64,000 bases of DNA from Rhizobiales bacterium IMCC20636 (GCA_016865015.1 CP018226.1:4123001-4187000); one strand, 5' to 3'. Counted from the first letter of the stretch, positions 34,545-44,063 are shown. The notes: generated by a model from the sequence alone, not told the origin. A program made the numbers and translations.

Positions 34545-37403
34545 ATGGCCACACACAAAAAAACTTCTGCGCTGATCGACAGCAAAGCACTGAGTGAAAA
34601 GCTCAACAGCATCGTTGCAGACAATGGCGGCAAGGGTGACGCTCTAGCTGTGCGCACAAAGGTGCTTGCGACACTGAAAGAAACCTACCAGGCCGGTTGC
34701 GAGACCGCGAAGGAGGAATTGAACGAGCACGGCAGTGGCACGGCCTGTGCCAAACGCCTGTCGGACATGCAGGATTTGTTGATGCGCTGCATTCTGGACT
34801 TCGCGCTGCTTCATGTGTTCCCCACCGGAACGCCATCCATGGCAGAAAAACTGTCGGTTGTGGCCGTTGGCGGCTATGGCCGCGGGACTCTGGCGCCGGG
34901 CTCCGACATCGATTTGCTGTTTGTGCTGCCTTACAAACAGACGCCCTGGGGCGAAAGCGTCGTTGAATATCTGCTGTATCTGTTGTGGGATATGGGTTTC
35001 AAAGTTGGCCATGCCACGCGCAACATCGATGAATGTGTACGCCTCTCCAAGGCAGATATCACCATCCGGACATCCATTCTGGAAGCCCGTCATGTGTGCG
35101 GCGACCGTGACCTGTTCGAGGAATTGGAACAGCGCTTTGAAAAGGATGTCGTGCGCGGGACCGCGAAGGAATTCATTGCCGCAAAACTGGAAGAGCGTGA
35201 CGACCGGCACAAGCGCTCCGGGGCCTCACGTTACAGGGTCGAGCCGAATATCAAGGAAGGTAAGGGCGGGCTTCGCGATCTGCACACATTGTTCTGGATT
35301 GCCAAATATTTCTACGGTGTTTCCAAAACAGATGAGTTGATCAAGCTCGGTGTTTTCACCCGCAAGGAACACAATCTGTTCCGGAAGTGCGAGGATTTCC
35401 TGTGGGCTGTCCGATGCCATCTGCATTTTCTGACCGGCCGACCTGAAGAGCGCCTGTCTTTCGATGTTCAGGCCGAACTTGCACGGCGGCTTGGCTATCA
35501 GGAACATGGCGGACTGGTTGCCGTCGAGCGCTTCATGAAACACTATTTTCTGATCGCCAAGGATGTCGGCGACCTGACACGTATTTTCTGCGCGCAACTG
35601 GAAGAAGCAGATGCAAAAGATACGCCTGACCTCAATCGGTTGTTCCTCAATCTGACCGGCCGAAACAGGAGAAAAATTCGTGGCACGACAGATTTCGTTC
35701 TGGAGACAAAACGAATTGCCGTGGCCAACGATCACATCTTTGAACGCGATCCGGTTAATCTGATCCGCCTGTTCTGGCTCGCCGACAAACACAATCTGTC
35801 TTTCCATCCCGATACGATTCAACTGGTTCGCAGGTCACTGAAATTCATCACCAAGAAAGTGCGCGAAGACCCGGAAGCCAATCGCCTGTTTCTGGACATT
35901 CTGACCAGCAAGAACCAACCCGAAATCGTGCTGCGCCGGATGAATGAAGCCGGAGTTCTGGGCCGTTTCGTCCCGGATTTCGGACGCGTTGTGGCGATGA
36001 TGCAATTCAATATGTATCATCACTTCACGGTTGATGAGCACTTGTTGCGATCCATCGGCATTCTGGCAGAAATCGAGCGTGGCGACCTGGAAGCCGAGCA
36101 TCCGCTTGCCAATGAGATTTTTCCGGAAATCAAAGACCGAGTGGTGCTTTATGTGGCGCTGTTCCTGCACGATATCGCCAAGGGTCGTAAGGAAGATCAC
36201 TCGATTGCCGGTGCCAAGGTTGCCCGCAAATTATGCCCCCGCTTTGGCCTGACAGCCGCGCAGACCGATCTGGTTGCGTGGCTGATCAAAGAGCATTTGA
36301 CCATGTCCTCGATTGCCCAGTCTCGGGATCTGGCAGACCGCAAGACGATTCAGGATTTCTTTGCCCTGGTTCAAACCACCGAGCGGATGAAGATGCTGCT
36401 GATACTGACTGTCTGTGACATCAAGGCAGTTGGCCCTGGTGTCTGGAATGGCTGGAAAGGTCAGCTTCTGCGCACGCTTTACTATGAAACAGAGCCGTTG
36501 CTGACCGGTGGCTTCACACAGGTTGCGCAAAGTGATCGGGTCAATCGTGCCAAGGAGCAACTGGCCGATGTGCTGATGCAAGAACAGCGCGATGACGAGA
36601 AACCCTGGAATCAACGTCAGGTCAAAGCCTATCAGAAACTGCATTATTCGGCTTACTGGATGCGGGTGGACCCGGATGCGATGGTGCGCCATGCGCGCTT
36701 TATCTCGGATGCAGAAGCTGAAAAACGCACCTTTGCGACCACTGCCCATACCAAATCATTTGAAGAGATCACAGAGATTACGGTCTATGCGCCCGACCAT
36801 CCAAGGCTGCTGGCCTATGTCACCGGAGCCTGCGCCGTGGCTGGTGCCAATATTGTCGACGCTCAGATTTTCACGACGACCAATGGCAAGGCGCTGGATT
36901 CCATTTACGTAAGACGGGAATTCAACAATGATGCCGATGAACTGCGCCGCGGAGCGCGCATTGGCGAGTTGATTGAAGAAGTCCTGAATGGATCGCTGCA
37001 TCTGCCCGCAGTGTTGGCGAACAAGAGCCAGAAGACGCGTCGCCAGAAGGCGTTCTCACTGGAACCATCGGTTTCCATTGACAATACGGTATCCAATCTG
37101 TTTTCGGTGATCGAAGTTTCGGGCCTTGACCGGCTTGGTCTGTTGTATGATCTGACAACAGCTTTGGCTGATCTCAATCTGGACATTGCCTCGGCTCATA
37201 TTGCCACCTTTGGTGAGCGCGCACTGGATGGGTTTTACGTGACAGATCTGATCGGCGAAAAAGTCACTGGTGCTGCCAAACACAGAGCCATCGAAGAGCG
37301 GTTGATACGGGTCTTCTCGACAAAACCCGGTACAGCGGGCCATGTTCCAAACAAAAGCAAACGCAATACAGTGCCACTGAACAAAAAGAGCTTGACCGTG
37401 TGA
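34545..37403 (+). CDS. glnD: Bifunctional [PII] uridylyltransferase/uridylyl-removing enzyme
   Basis: A 952-residue nitrogen sensor that uridylylates PII proteins when glutamine is low and removes UMP when it is high. The nucleotidyltransferase motif GGYGRGTLAPGSDIDLLF is followed by the linker EPNIKEGKGGLRDLHTL, the HD domain (LYVALFLHDIAKGRKEDH) and two C-terminal ACT domains (EITVYAPDHPRLLAYVTGA and IEVSGLDRLGLLYDLTTAL). ATG 34545 is preferred over TTG 34509. murJ overlaps its stop. Confidence 0.96.
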   Translation: MATHKKTSALIDSKALSEKLNSIVADNGGKGDALAVRTKVLATLKETYQAGCETAKEELNEHGSGTACAKRLSDMQDLLMRCILDFALLHVFPTGTPSMAEKLSVVAVGGYGRGTLAPGSDIDLLFVLPYKQTPWGESVVEYLLYLLWDMGFKVGHATRNIDECVRLSKADITIRTSILEARHVCGDRDLFEELEQRFEKDVVRGTAKEFIAAKLEERDDRHKRSGASRYRVEPNIKEGKGGLRDLHTLFWIAKYFYGVSKTDELIKLGVFTRKEHNLFRKCEDFLWAVRCHLHFLTGRPEERLSFDVQAELARRLGYQEHGGLVAVERFMKHYFLIAKDVGDLTRIFCAQLEEADAKDTPDLNRLFLNLTGRNRRKIRGTTDFVLETKRIAVANDHIFERDPVNLIRLFWLADKHNLSFHPDTIQLVRRSLKFITKKVREDPEANRLFLDILTSKNQPEIVLRRMNEAGVLGRFVPDFGRVVAMMQFNMYHHFTVDEHLLRSIGILAEIERGDLEAEHPLANEIFPEIKDRVVLYVALFLHDIAKGRKEDHSIAGAKVARKLCPRFGLTAAQTDLVAWLIKEHLTMSSIAQSRDLADRKTIQDFFALVQTTERMKMLLILTVCDIKAVGPGVWNGWKGQLLRTLYYETEPLLTGGFTQVAQSDRVNRAKEQLADVLMQEQRDDEKPWNQRQVKAYQKLHYSAYWMRVDPDAMVRHARFISDAEAEKRTFATTAHTKSFEEITEITVYAPDHPRLLAYVTGACAVAGANIVDAQIFTTTNGKALDSIYVRREFNNDADELRRGARIGELIEEVLNGSLHLPAVLANKSQKTRRQKAFSLEPSVSIDNTVSNLFSVIEVSGLDRLGLLYDLTTALADLNLDIASAHIATFGERALDGFYVTDLIGEKVTGAAKHRAIEERLIRVFSTKPGTAGHVPNKSKRNTVPLNKKSLTV

Positions 37404-38977
37404 AACTGTTTTCCAACTTCTTCACTGTCGGGTTTGCAACGCTGTTAAGCCGTCTGCTTGGTTTCGTGCGCGACCTGCTGTTGGCGGCGTTTGTCGGAAC
37501 CGGGCCTGTTGCAGATGCATTTCTGGTGGCCTTCCGACTGCCAAACCTGTTTCGCAGACTGTTTGCTGAAGGCGCGTTCAACGCTGCCTTTGTGCCGCTG
37601 TTTGCGCGCTCGCTTGAAGAAGGCGAAGATGAGAAAAATCCAGACAAGGCGAGCAATTTTGCCAGCGATATTCTGGCCGTATTCCTGTTTACGCTGTTGC
37701 TGCTGACGGCACTTGCAGAAATTGCCACACCGATGTTTGTGTCAATCCTGGCACCCGGCTTTATGGATGACACAGCAAAATTTGATCTCGCGGTCTGGCT
37801 GACCCGCATCACCTTCCCCTATCTGCTTTGCATGTCGCTGATTGCGATGCTCAGTGGCATGTTGAACACATTCGGTCATTTCCGCGCAGCGGCCTATGGT
37901 CCAATCCTGTTGAACGTCATCATGGTTGGGGTACTGGCCGTCATTGGCATGCGCGGCTTTGGCGACACACCGATTTCCGGATTCTGGCTGGCCTGGGGTG
38001 TTTTTACCGCCGGGTTTGTTCAGTTGGGGGTGTTGTACTGGGCCTTTCGCAGAACCGGGTTCAATCTGCGCCTGAAACGGCCCCGCCTGACGAAATCGGT
38101 CAAACGCCTGTTGTCACTGGGCATTCCAGGTGTGATTGCCGGCGGCATCACCCAGTTGAACATTCTCGTTGGAACCATCATCGCCTCGACCCAGGACAGT
38201 GCGGTTTCATTTCTGTATTACGCTGATCGACTGTATCAGTTTCCCCTGGGCATTGTCGGCATCGCCATGGGCGTGGTTTTGCTGCCTGTGCTGTCACGGC
38301 ATATCAGACGCGATGAATTGCAGATCGCCAGCGACACCCAGAACCGCGCCATGGAATTGGCTCTTGCCCTCACAATGCCAGCGGCAATGGCGTTGTTCCT
38401 GATACCCGATGACGTCATCCGACTGATGTTTGAACGCGGCAACTTCAGCGCGTCCGACACACTCGCAACCGGGGCCGCTTTGGCCGCCTATGCCTGGGGG
38501 CTGCCGGCATTTGTGCTGATCAAGGTGTTCTCACCGGGTTACTTTGCCCGTGAAGACACCAAAACACCGATGTATTTTGCAGGCGTCAGCGTTGCTGTGA
38601 ATGTGGCATTCTCGCTGGCTCTGTTCCCACTTTTCCAGCATGTGGGCATTGCGATTGCCACGTCACTTGCCGGTTGGACCAATGCCTGCTGCCTTGGCTT
38701 TGTGTTGTGGAAACGCGGGCATTTCCTCCCCGATGACCGTCTCTATCGACGGACGCCGCGCCTTGTGCTGGCAACCCTTCTGACCGGCGTCTGGATTTAT
38801 TTTGGTGCCGACTGGCTCAACCCTCTTCTCACGAATGCTACATTCGTGCAGAAATTTCTTGGCATGGCGATCATTGGCAGTGTCAGTCTGGCGCTGTTCG
38901 GTCTGGTCTGTCAGATCACCGGCGTGTTCAATGCTCTGACCATCGCGACGCGGATCCGACGCCGCTCGAAAGGTTGA
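37400..38977 (+). CDS. murJ: Lipid II flippase MurJ
   Basis: A 525-residue inner-membrane protein with about 14 segments. It translocates lipid II for peptidoglycan synthesis. The family signatures are TLLSRLLGFVRDLLLAAFVG, ADAFLVAFRLPNLFRRLFAEGAF and the central YYADRLYQFPLGIVGIAMG. GTG 37400 is the start and overlaps the glnD stop (GTGA), the same arrangement as in rhizobia. Confidence 0.96.
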   Translation: MKLFSNFFTVGFATLLSRLLGFVRDLLLAAFVGTGPVADAFLVAFRLPNLFRRLFAEGAFNAAFVPLFARSLEEGEDEKNPDKASNFASDILAVFLFTLLLLTALAEIATPMFVSILAPGFMDDTAKFDLAVWLTRITFPYLLCMSLIAMLSGMLNTFGHFRAAAYGPILLNVIMVGVLAVIGMRGFGDTPISGFWLAWGVFTAGFVQLGVLYWAFRRTGFNLRLKRPRLTKSVKRLLSLGIPGVIAGGITQLNILVGTIIASTQDSAVSFLYYADRLYQFPLGIVGIAMGVVLLPVLSRHIRRDELQIASDTQNRAMELALALTMPAAMALFLIPDDVIRLMFERGNFSASDTLATGAALAAYAWGLPAFVLIKVFSPGYFAREDTKTPMYFAGVSVAVNVAFSLALFPLFQHVGIAIATSLAGWTNACCLGFVLWKRGHFLPDDRLYRRTPRLVLATLLTGVWIYFGADWLNPLLTNATFVQKFLGMAIIGSVSLALFGLVCQITGVFNALTIATRIRRRSKG

Positions 38978-39044
38978 GTCTTGCCAGCACCGTCTGGCTT
39001 CGTCATAAGGACGCAGCAATTCTTTCCAGTAACAAGAGTAAATC

Positions 39045-40103
39045 ATGACGACGGCAGCTTCCGGTTTTGAACCTCGGGTATTCTCTGGCATCCAGCCCAG
39101 TGGCAATGTGCATCTCGGCAACTATCTGGGCGCAATCAAGCGCTTTGTTGCGATGCAGGAGAGCCATAATTGCGTTTACTGTGTGGTTGATCTGCACGCT
39201 GTCACGGTGTGGCAGGACCCCGTTGTGCTGCGACAAAAGACGCGGGAAGTGACATCGGCATTTCTGGCGGCTGGTATTGATCCAGGCAAACATATTGTGT
39301 TCAACCAGAGTCAGGTGAAAGAACACGCCGAACTGGCTTGGCTGATCAATTGCGTTGCCCGCATGGGGTGGCTCAGCCGCATGACCCAGTTCAAGGACAA
39401 GGCAGGCAAGAACCGTGAAAACGCATCGGTTGGTCTGTTTGCCTATCCCAGCCTGATGGCAGCAGACATTCTGGCCTACCGCGCCACGCATGTGCCGGTT
39501 GGCGAGGATCAGAAGCAACATCTTGAACTCACTCGCGACGTCGCGCAGAAATTCAACATGGATTTTGCAGCCGAGATTGATCGTCTTGGTTTGGGTGTTG
39601 GTCCGGACAAGGCCTATTTCCCATTGCCGGAACCTTTGATTACGGGCGCTGGAACACGGGTAATGTCGCTGCGGGACGGTTCGAAAAAGATGTCGAGTTC
39701 AGATGCGTCCGATCTGTCGCGGCTGAATTTGACCGATGATGCTGATGAATTGGCCAAAAAGGTGCGCAAGGCGAAAACAGATGCTGATCCGCTGCCGGAC
39801 AATATGGATGATCTGGCTGACAGACCGGAAGCGCGCAATCTCATCAACATCTTTTCCGGCCTGTCTGACCGTGCGCCGCAAGATGTGCTGGCAGAATATG
39901 CTGGCTCGGAATTTTCAAAATTCAAACCGGCTCTGGCTGATCTGGCCGTGGCAACCCTGTCCCCGATAACCTTGGAGATGCGCCGTCTGATGGATGATAC
40001 GGATCATGTGGACGCGGTGCTGCGCAAGGGGGCCGAGCAGGCACGCGCTCTGGCGGAGCCGGTTCTACGCGATGCCAAAGCCATTTTCGGCTTTGTGTCG
40101 TAG
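39045..40103 (+). CDS. trpS: Tryptophanyl-tRNA synthetase
   Basis: A 352-residue class I synthetase. The HIGH-equivalent is [12 protein letters not shown], and the KMSKS loop reads KKMSSSD. The segments [16 protein letters not shown] and [17 protein letters not shown] are typical of bacterial TrpRS. It follows murJ by 67 bp and precedes a universal stress protein gene, as in other Hyphomicrobiales. Confidence 0.97.
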   Translation: MTTAASGFEPRVFSGIQPSGNVHLGNYLGAIKRFVAMQESHNCVYCVVDLHAVTVWQDPVVLRQKTREVTSAFLAAGIDPGKHIVFNQSQVKEHAELAWLINCVARMGWLSRMTQFKDKAGKNRENASVGLFAYPSLMAADILAYRATHVPVGEDQKQHLELTRDVAQKFNMDFAAEIDRLGLGVGPDKAYFPLPEPLITGAGTRVMSLRDGSKKMSSSDASDLSRLNLTDDADELAKKVRKAKTDADPLPDNMDDLADRPEARNLINIFSGLSDRAPQDVLAEYAGSEFSKFKPALADLAVATLSPITLEMRRLMDDTDHVDAVLRKGAEQARALAEPVLRDAKAIFGFVS

Positions 40104-40186
40104 CGCATTTCCCGTGATTTCTAAATGCTGGGAAGCCCTTCAACAAAACGCTTGCCGCAAATGGCAACCAATGGCAGAATCTGCAC

Positions 40187-40678
40187 ATGATGAAGCAGCG
40201 CAAAAGTAAAGAAGAAGGTCACCGCCGCAAGTTTCTGGTGGTGATCGATGACACACCGGAGTGCCACCGTGCCCTCATCTATGCCGCACGGCGTGCAGAG
40301 AGCACTGGCGGTGGTCTGGTGCTGCTTTATGTGATTTCCACCGGTGAATTCCAGCACTGGATTGGCGTGGAAGACATCATGCGGGCCGAAGCGCGCGAAG
40401 AGGCCGAAGGCATCCTTGCGCGCTACGAGAACGAGGTCAACTCGGTCTCCACGGTGCGTCCGGAGCTTGTCATTCTGGAAGGCCAGCGCGCACCGCAAAT
40501 TCTGGAGTTGATTGAGGAAGACGAAGATATTGCCATCCTCGTCCTGGCCGCAGCCTCTGGTTCAGAAGGGCCCGGCCCGCTGATTACCTCACTTGCGACC
40601 AAGAATGATGCCTTTCCAATCCCCGTCACCATTGTTCCCGGTGATCTGGCAGATGAAGATATGGACGCGATTGTCTGA
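40187..40678 (+). CDS. Universal stress protein family protein
   Basis: A 163-residue UspA-fold protein. It has the N-terminal strand FLVVIDDTPECHRALIYAARRA and the C-terminal GSEGPGPLITSLATK, where ATP-binding members have GxxGxxxxxxG(S/T); here the glycine pattern is partial, so nucleotide binding is uncertain. It lies between trpS and the convergent AHSA1 gene. Function beyond family membership is unknown. Confidence 0.88.
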   Translation: MMKQRKSKEEGHRRKFLVVIDDTPECHRALIYAARRAESTGGGLVLLYVISTGEFQHWIGVEDIMRAEAREEAEGILARYENEVNSVSTVRPELVILEGQRAPQILELIEEDEDIAILVLAAASGSEGPGPLITSLATKNDAFPIPVTIVPGDLADEDMDAIV

Positions 40679-40694
40679 AGCCTGATTCCAATTT

Positions 40695-41120
40695 CTAGCT
40701 TGCAGCAGACCGCAAGCGTCCCAGATGTTCGTCCCAGCCCTTGTCGAGCGCCAGTATCAGGCCCATTGCAGCATCCCCTGCGGCCGCGCTGATGCCCTCG
40801 TGGGTGAGCGACAGTTTTGTCCCACCCTCCAATGCTTCCAATTCCCAGGTCACATTGGTGAATGCGCCGTTGAGCGGCTTGATGGTGAACGAGCATTTCA
40901 GGCGGCTGGGCGCGTCCATCTCGAGAACGGTTCCCCAGCAAACCCGATCCACAGTGCCATCGTCATTGGTGGTGATCAGCGCGTAATCCTGCTTGTCGGC
41001 AAGATCGGCTTCGGCTGGATGAAACCATAAGGCAAGCTTGTCCTTGTCGGTCAGAAACGACCAGACGGTCTCGCGCGAGGCAGGCAGAAAAATGGATTTG
41101 TTCAATGTGTCATTGCTCAT
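40695..41120 (-). CDS. SRPBCC/AHSA1 domain protein
   Basis: A 141-residue START-like fold (NKSIFLPASRETVWSFLTDKDKLALWF, then VTWELEALEGGTKLSLTHEG). ATG 41120 starts inside the end of the upstream ArsR gene; 41138 is an alternative. Pairs of ArsR regulator and AHSA1 protein are common, and the AHSA1 partner may bind a hydrophobic ligand. It is the last gene of a three-gene operon. Confidence 0.88.
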   Translation of the reverse strand: MSNDTLNKSIFLPASRETVWSFLTDKDKLALWFHPAEADLADKQDYALITTNDDGTVDRVCWGTVLEMDAPSRLKCSFTIKPLNGAFTNVTWELEALEGGTKLSLTHEGISAAAGDAAMGLILALDKGWDEHLGRLRSAAS

Positions 41121-41457
41121 TGTCTTGATCGCTTTCATTGGCTTGTTGGTTTTCTATTGCAGTTTGCAGCGCGCCCAGTTTTTCATCCCAGAAGCGGTTG
41201 AAGTAATTGAGCCAGTCTGCTGCAGCCCTGATCCCGTCAGGTGCCAGCCGATTGATCCGCTCTCGCCCTCTGGGATGGACCGAAATCAGATTGCCTTCTT
41301 CCAGAATGGTGAGATGTTTCCTGACCGCGCCTCTGGTCATGTCGAATTGATCCGACACTTCGGCAATTGTCATGTCGGACGCCCCCAGATGCATGAGGAT
41401 CTGTCGGCGCGTGGGGTCTGCGAGGGCACGAAATGCACCCTGCTCTGCCGACATCAT
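41110..41457 (-). CDS. ArsR family transcriptional regulator
   Basis: A 115-residue winged-helix repressor (AFRALADPTRRQILMHLGASDMTIAEV, then DMTRGAVRKHLTILEEGNLI). No metal-binding cysteines are present, so it is of the SdpR/AHSA1-associated kind rather than a metal sensor. It overlaps the cupin gene upstream and the AHSA1 gene downstream. The palindromes at 41910-41950 upstream of the operon are its likely operators. Confidence 0.9.
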   Translation of the reverse strand: MMSAEQGAFRALADPTRRQILMHLGASDMTIAEVSDQFDMTRGAVRKHLTILEEGNLISVHPRGRERINRLAPDGIRAAADWLNYFNRFWDEKLGALQTAIENQQANESDQDNEQ

Positions 41458-41894
41458 TGGTCAATCGGCAGGAAATCAAACCCACCATCCTGATAAAGAA
41501 ATGTCACACATTCGATATCGGACACGCATTTACTGACATGAGCCAGCCCCGCGGGAATCTTGTAGTAAGAACCGGCAGGCAGCGCGATCTCATCATCGAG
41601 ACCGGTATCGACTGCCTGGTGGGTGATTGTACCGCTGACAACCAGGCCATACATGTTTGCTGATTTGACGTGCGCCGGGCTGACCAGCCCAGCTGGCAAT
41701 TTGACCATCGCCATATAAACTTCTGTAAAACGATCCCCCTGAAGCGCGGCGAACTGAACGCCTTCACCTGTTGCCTCCCAGTTCAACTCCGAGGCTGGCT
41801 TGTTGACAATCTGACTTTCAGCGAAGGCCGAGCTTGCCATGAGTGCAATTGTGGCAAGACATGTGAAATGCATAGATAATCTGGAAATCACCAT
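41454..41894 (-). CDS. Secreted cupin-like protein (DUF4437 type)
   Basis: A 146-residue protein with a signal peptide ending near SSAFAESQ and a single cupin-like beta barrel (SPAHVKSANMYGLVVSGTIT, then LPAGSYYKIPAGLAHVSKC). Metal-binding is uncertain. ATG 41894 is chosen because GGAG lies 6 bases ahead and because longer frames run into the operator. It is the first gene of the operon with the ArsR and AHSA1 genes. Confidence 0.8.
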   Translation of the reverse strand: MVISRLSMHFTCLATIALMASSAFAESQIVNKPASELNWEATGEGVQFAALQGDRFTEVYMAMVKLPAGLVSPAHVKSANMYGLVVSGTITHQAVDTGLDDEIALPAGSYYKIPAGLAHVSKCVSDIECVTFLYQDGGFDFLPIDQ

Positions 41895-41909
41895 TTTAAC
41901 TCCGTAATA

Positions 41910-41950
41910 ATACCAAAAGGTATCATTTATAAATATCACCAAATGGTATT
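41910..41950 (-). promoter_or_regulatory. Two palindromic operator candidates of the cupin-ArsR-AHSA1 operon
   Basis: ATACCAAAAGGTAT (41910-41923) is a near-perfect palindrome, and ATCACCAAATGGTATT (41935-41950) repeats the ACC-AAAW-GGT core 27 bases further upstream. Both lie just ahead of the cupin start. Direct autoregulation by the operon's ArsR protein is the simplest reading. Confidence 0.65.
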
Positions 41951-42003
41951 ATGTCAACAGCAAATTGAGAAATGTAATTCAATTGCGGAATATCGCATTC
42001 CAG

Positions 42004-42020
42004 TCTAGAATAATTCTAAA
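42004..42020 (+). promoter_or_regulatory. Irr box (iron control element) candidate upstream of nfuA
   Basis: TCTAGAATAATTCTAAA differs at one base from the rhizobial Irr/ICE consensus TTTAGAA-N3-TTCTAAA. It lies 96 bp before the NfuA-type gene, whose product handles Fe-S clusters. Irr-dependent iron control of this gene would be expected in Hyphomicrobiales. Confidence 0.7.
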
Positions 42021-42115
42021 TTAGGCCTTTCACATCTGCGGATTATGCTTATATCGGTGTCCAACGATGATGTTTTCTACGGTGCAATCGGGCACCTCTT
42101 CGGGAGTTCGTTTCC

Positions 42116-42679
42116 ATGTTTATCCAGACAGAAGCCACACCAAATCCAGCCACGCTGAAGTTTCTGCCGGGACAGACAGTTCTGGCGCAGGAAACGCGTG
42201 ATTATCGCGATGTGACGGACGCTGATGATTCTCCGCTTGCGCAGAAACTGTTTTCTGTTGAGGGCGTTGAGGGCGTGTTCTTTGGTCAGGAATTCATTTC
42301 GGTTACCAAATCAGATGTGGAATGGGCTCATATCAAGCCGGCCATTCTGGGTGCCATCATGGAGCATTTCATGTCCGGTCAGCCGGTGATTGACGGGACC
42401 GGTGTTGCGGATGCAGAAAGCAGCGGCGAGTTCTTTGAGGAAAGCGATGCCGAGACTGTGAAAGTCATCAAGGAATTGCTGGAAACGCGTGTGCGTCCGG
42501 CAGTCGCCAATGATGGTGGTGACATCACCTTCCAGGGCTTCAAGGACGGCGTGGTTTTCCTGCATATGCGCGGTGCCTGTGCCGGTTGTCCATCCTCCAC
42601 GGCAACCCTGAAACATGGCATCGAAAATCTGTTGCGCCATTTCGTACCGGATGTTCAGGAAGTGCGCCCGGTTACTTGA
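42116..42679 (+). CDS. nfuA: NfuA-type Fe-S cluster carrier (NifU family)
   Basis: A 187-residue protein with an N-terminal Nfu domain (FIQTEATPNPATLKFLPG) and a C-terminal NifU-like domain whose CAGCPSS motif binds a bridging 4Fe-4S cluster. It delivers clusters to apo-proteins and is unrelated to nitrogen fixation despite the family name. An Irr-box candidate lies upstream and a strong terminator downstream. Confidence 0.95.
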   Translation: MFIQTEATPNPATLKFLPGQTVLAQETRDYRDVTDADDSPLAQKLFSVEGVEGVFFGQEFISVTKSDVEWAHIKPAILGAIMEHFMSGQPVIDGTGVADAESSGEFFEESDAETVKVIKELLETRVRPAVANDGGDITFQGFKDGVVFLHMRGACAGCPSSTATLKHGIENLLRHFVPDVQEVRPVT

Positions 42680-42704
42680 TGATCCTGCGAGAAACAACAT
42701 TTAT

Positions 42705-42731
42705 TGCCGGGTGATTGCGCCCGGCATTTTT
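42705..42731 (+). terminator. Rho-independent terminator after nfuA
   Basis: A 7-bp stem TGCCGGG/CCCGGCA with an 8-base loop, followed by five T residues, located 25 bp after the nfuA stop. Confidence 0.9.
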
Positions 42732-42788
42732 GTTGATAATGCGACGAGAGACTTGGCAGCACCGCAAAACCCTTCTAACGAACAGTCC

Positions 42789-43514
42789 ATGGTCCAACTC
42801 AGTATAGATACCTGTAATGCGCTTTGTGCGGTCGCGCTTTCCAAATGGGAAGATGGCCGCCTTCTGCTTGTGGCGCAGGACACACTGAACCCTGGCCGTG
42901 GCCATGCGGAGATTCTGACCGGACAGATTGCAGACCTGCTGGTTTCCAACGGTTTGAAACCTGCTGATATTGACCGGATTGCCGTCACAAAGGGCCCCGG
43001 CTCCTTTACCGGCCAGCGCGTTGGCCTGGCTGCGGCCCGTGTTCTGGCAGCAACGCTCAAGATTGAGGCTGTTGGCGTGGATGTGCTGGACGGTCTGCTG
43101 CTGGAAGCAAGGTCACACAACAAAACCGCCCAATCCTTTTGCGCCATCAATGACGCCCGGCGCGGAGCTGCCTATGTCAAAGCGGTTGATCAAAACGGCA
43201 CTGTGCTGATTGAAGACAGTCTGATCCCGGTTGAAGCGCTTGGCGAAACGCTGGCAACACTGCCCTCTCCGCTCTGTCTGATCGGCTCCGGAGCCGAACT
43301 GCTGGATAGCGCCGAGCGTACCGACTTACAGATCATCGACATCGCTCTGCCGGATATTGCCAGCATTGCGGAACTTGGCCACACACTCAGCCCAGAAACC
43401 AATCCGGCAGAACCGCTCTATCTGCGCGGCGCCGATGCAAAACCGCAATCTGGAAAACATGTCCTCCGGTCCGTCCCGAAAGAACAGGCCAAGGCTTCAG
43501 AGGTGGCATTGTGA
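42789..43514 (+). CDS. tsaB: tRNA threonylcarbamoyladenosine biosynthesis protein TsaB
   Basis: A 241-residue ASKHA-fold protein that partners TsaD in making t6A in tRNAs. It starts MVQLSIDTCNALCAVAL and has the characteristic VTKGPGSFTGQRVGLAAARV. The open frame extends upstream through the nfuA terminator, so ATG 42789 is the only sensible start. rimI overlaps its stop (GTGA), the usual pairing. Confidence 0.95.
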   Translation: MVQLSIDTCNALCAVALSKWEDGRLLLVAQDTLNPGRGHAEILTGQIADLLVSNGLKPADIDRIAVTKGPGSFTGQRVGLAAARVLAATLKIEAVGVDVLDGLLLEARSHNKTAQSFCAINDARRGAAYVKAVDQNGTVLIEDSLIPVEALGETLATLPSPLCLIGSGAELLDSAERTDLQIIDIALPDIASIAELGHTLSPETNPAEPLYLRGADAKPQSGKHVLRSVPKEQAKASEVAL

Positions 43515-44026
43515 TATCCTTTCTCAATCCGGCCCGTCTGATGCACCGGGAAATCCTGTTGCGCCCGCTGGAAGAACAGGACTGTGTGGTGATGTCCGAT
43601 ATTCACGTCACCGGCTTTGACCCAGCCTGGGGACCCGAGGACATGATGGGCCTGCTGCGCCAGAGCAATGTGTTCGGCTTTCTGGCTGTTGAAACAGGCG
43701 CGCTCATCCGCCACCGCCCGGTCGGCTTTGTGCTGGTGCGCCATGCTGCCGATGAAGCAGAAATTCTGACAATTGCTGTCACATCCCAAACCAGAGGCCG
43801 GGGTGTCGGCCGAAAATTGATGGTTGAAACGCTTCGGAAACTCTATGCAGACCGCATCGACAGGCTGATCCTGGAAGTTGACGAAAACAATCAATCAGCC
43901 TTGCATCTTTACCGCCAATTGGGCTTTGAACAGGTTGGCGTGCGCAAGGGCTATTATACCCATGCGGAAAAACGCAAAGGCGTGTCCGGCGGAACCGCGC
44001 TTGTCATGGCCTGCAATGTTCGCTAG
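43511..44026 (+). CDS. rimI: Ribosomal protein S18-alanine N-acetyltransferase-like GNAT
   Basis: A 171-residue GNAT. The acetyl-CoA loop is TSQTRGRGVGRKLM and the second half has EVDENNQSALHLYRQLGFEQVGVRKGYY, the RimI signature. It acetylates the N-terminus of S18, or possibly other proteins. GTG 43511 overlaps the tsaB stop. The fur/mur-type gene follows after 37 bp. Confidence 0.92.
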   Translation: MISFLNPARLMHREILLRPLEEQDCVVMSDIHVTGFDPAWGPEDMMGLLRQSNVFGFLAVETGALIRHRPVGFVLVRHAADEAEILTIAVTSQTRGRGVGRKLMVETLRKLYADRIDRLILEVDENNQSALHLYRQLGFEQVGVRKGYYTHAEKRKGVSGGTALVMACNVR

Positions 44027-44063
44027 ATCGATTCTCAGTGCATAGTAATGGCGAGCGGCTGAC

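Noticed and set aside
42116-42679. Nitrogen-fixation NifU
   Set aside because: Domain order and CAGCPSS match the housekeeping NfuA type; no nif genes are present.
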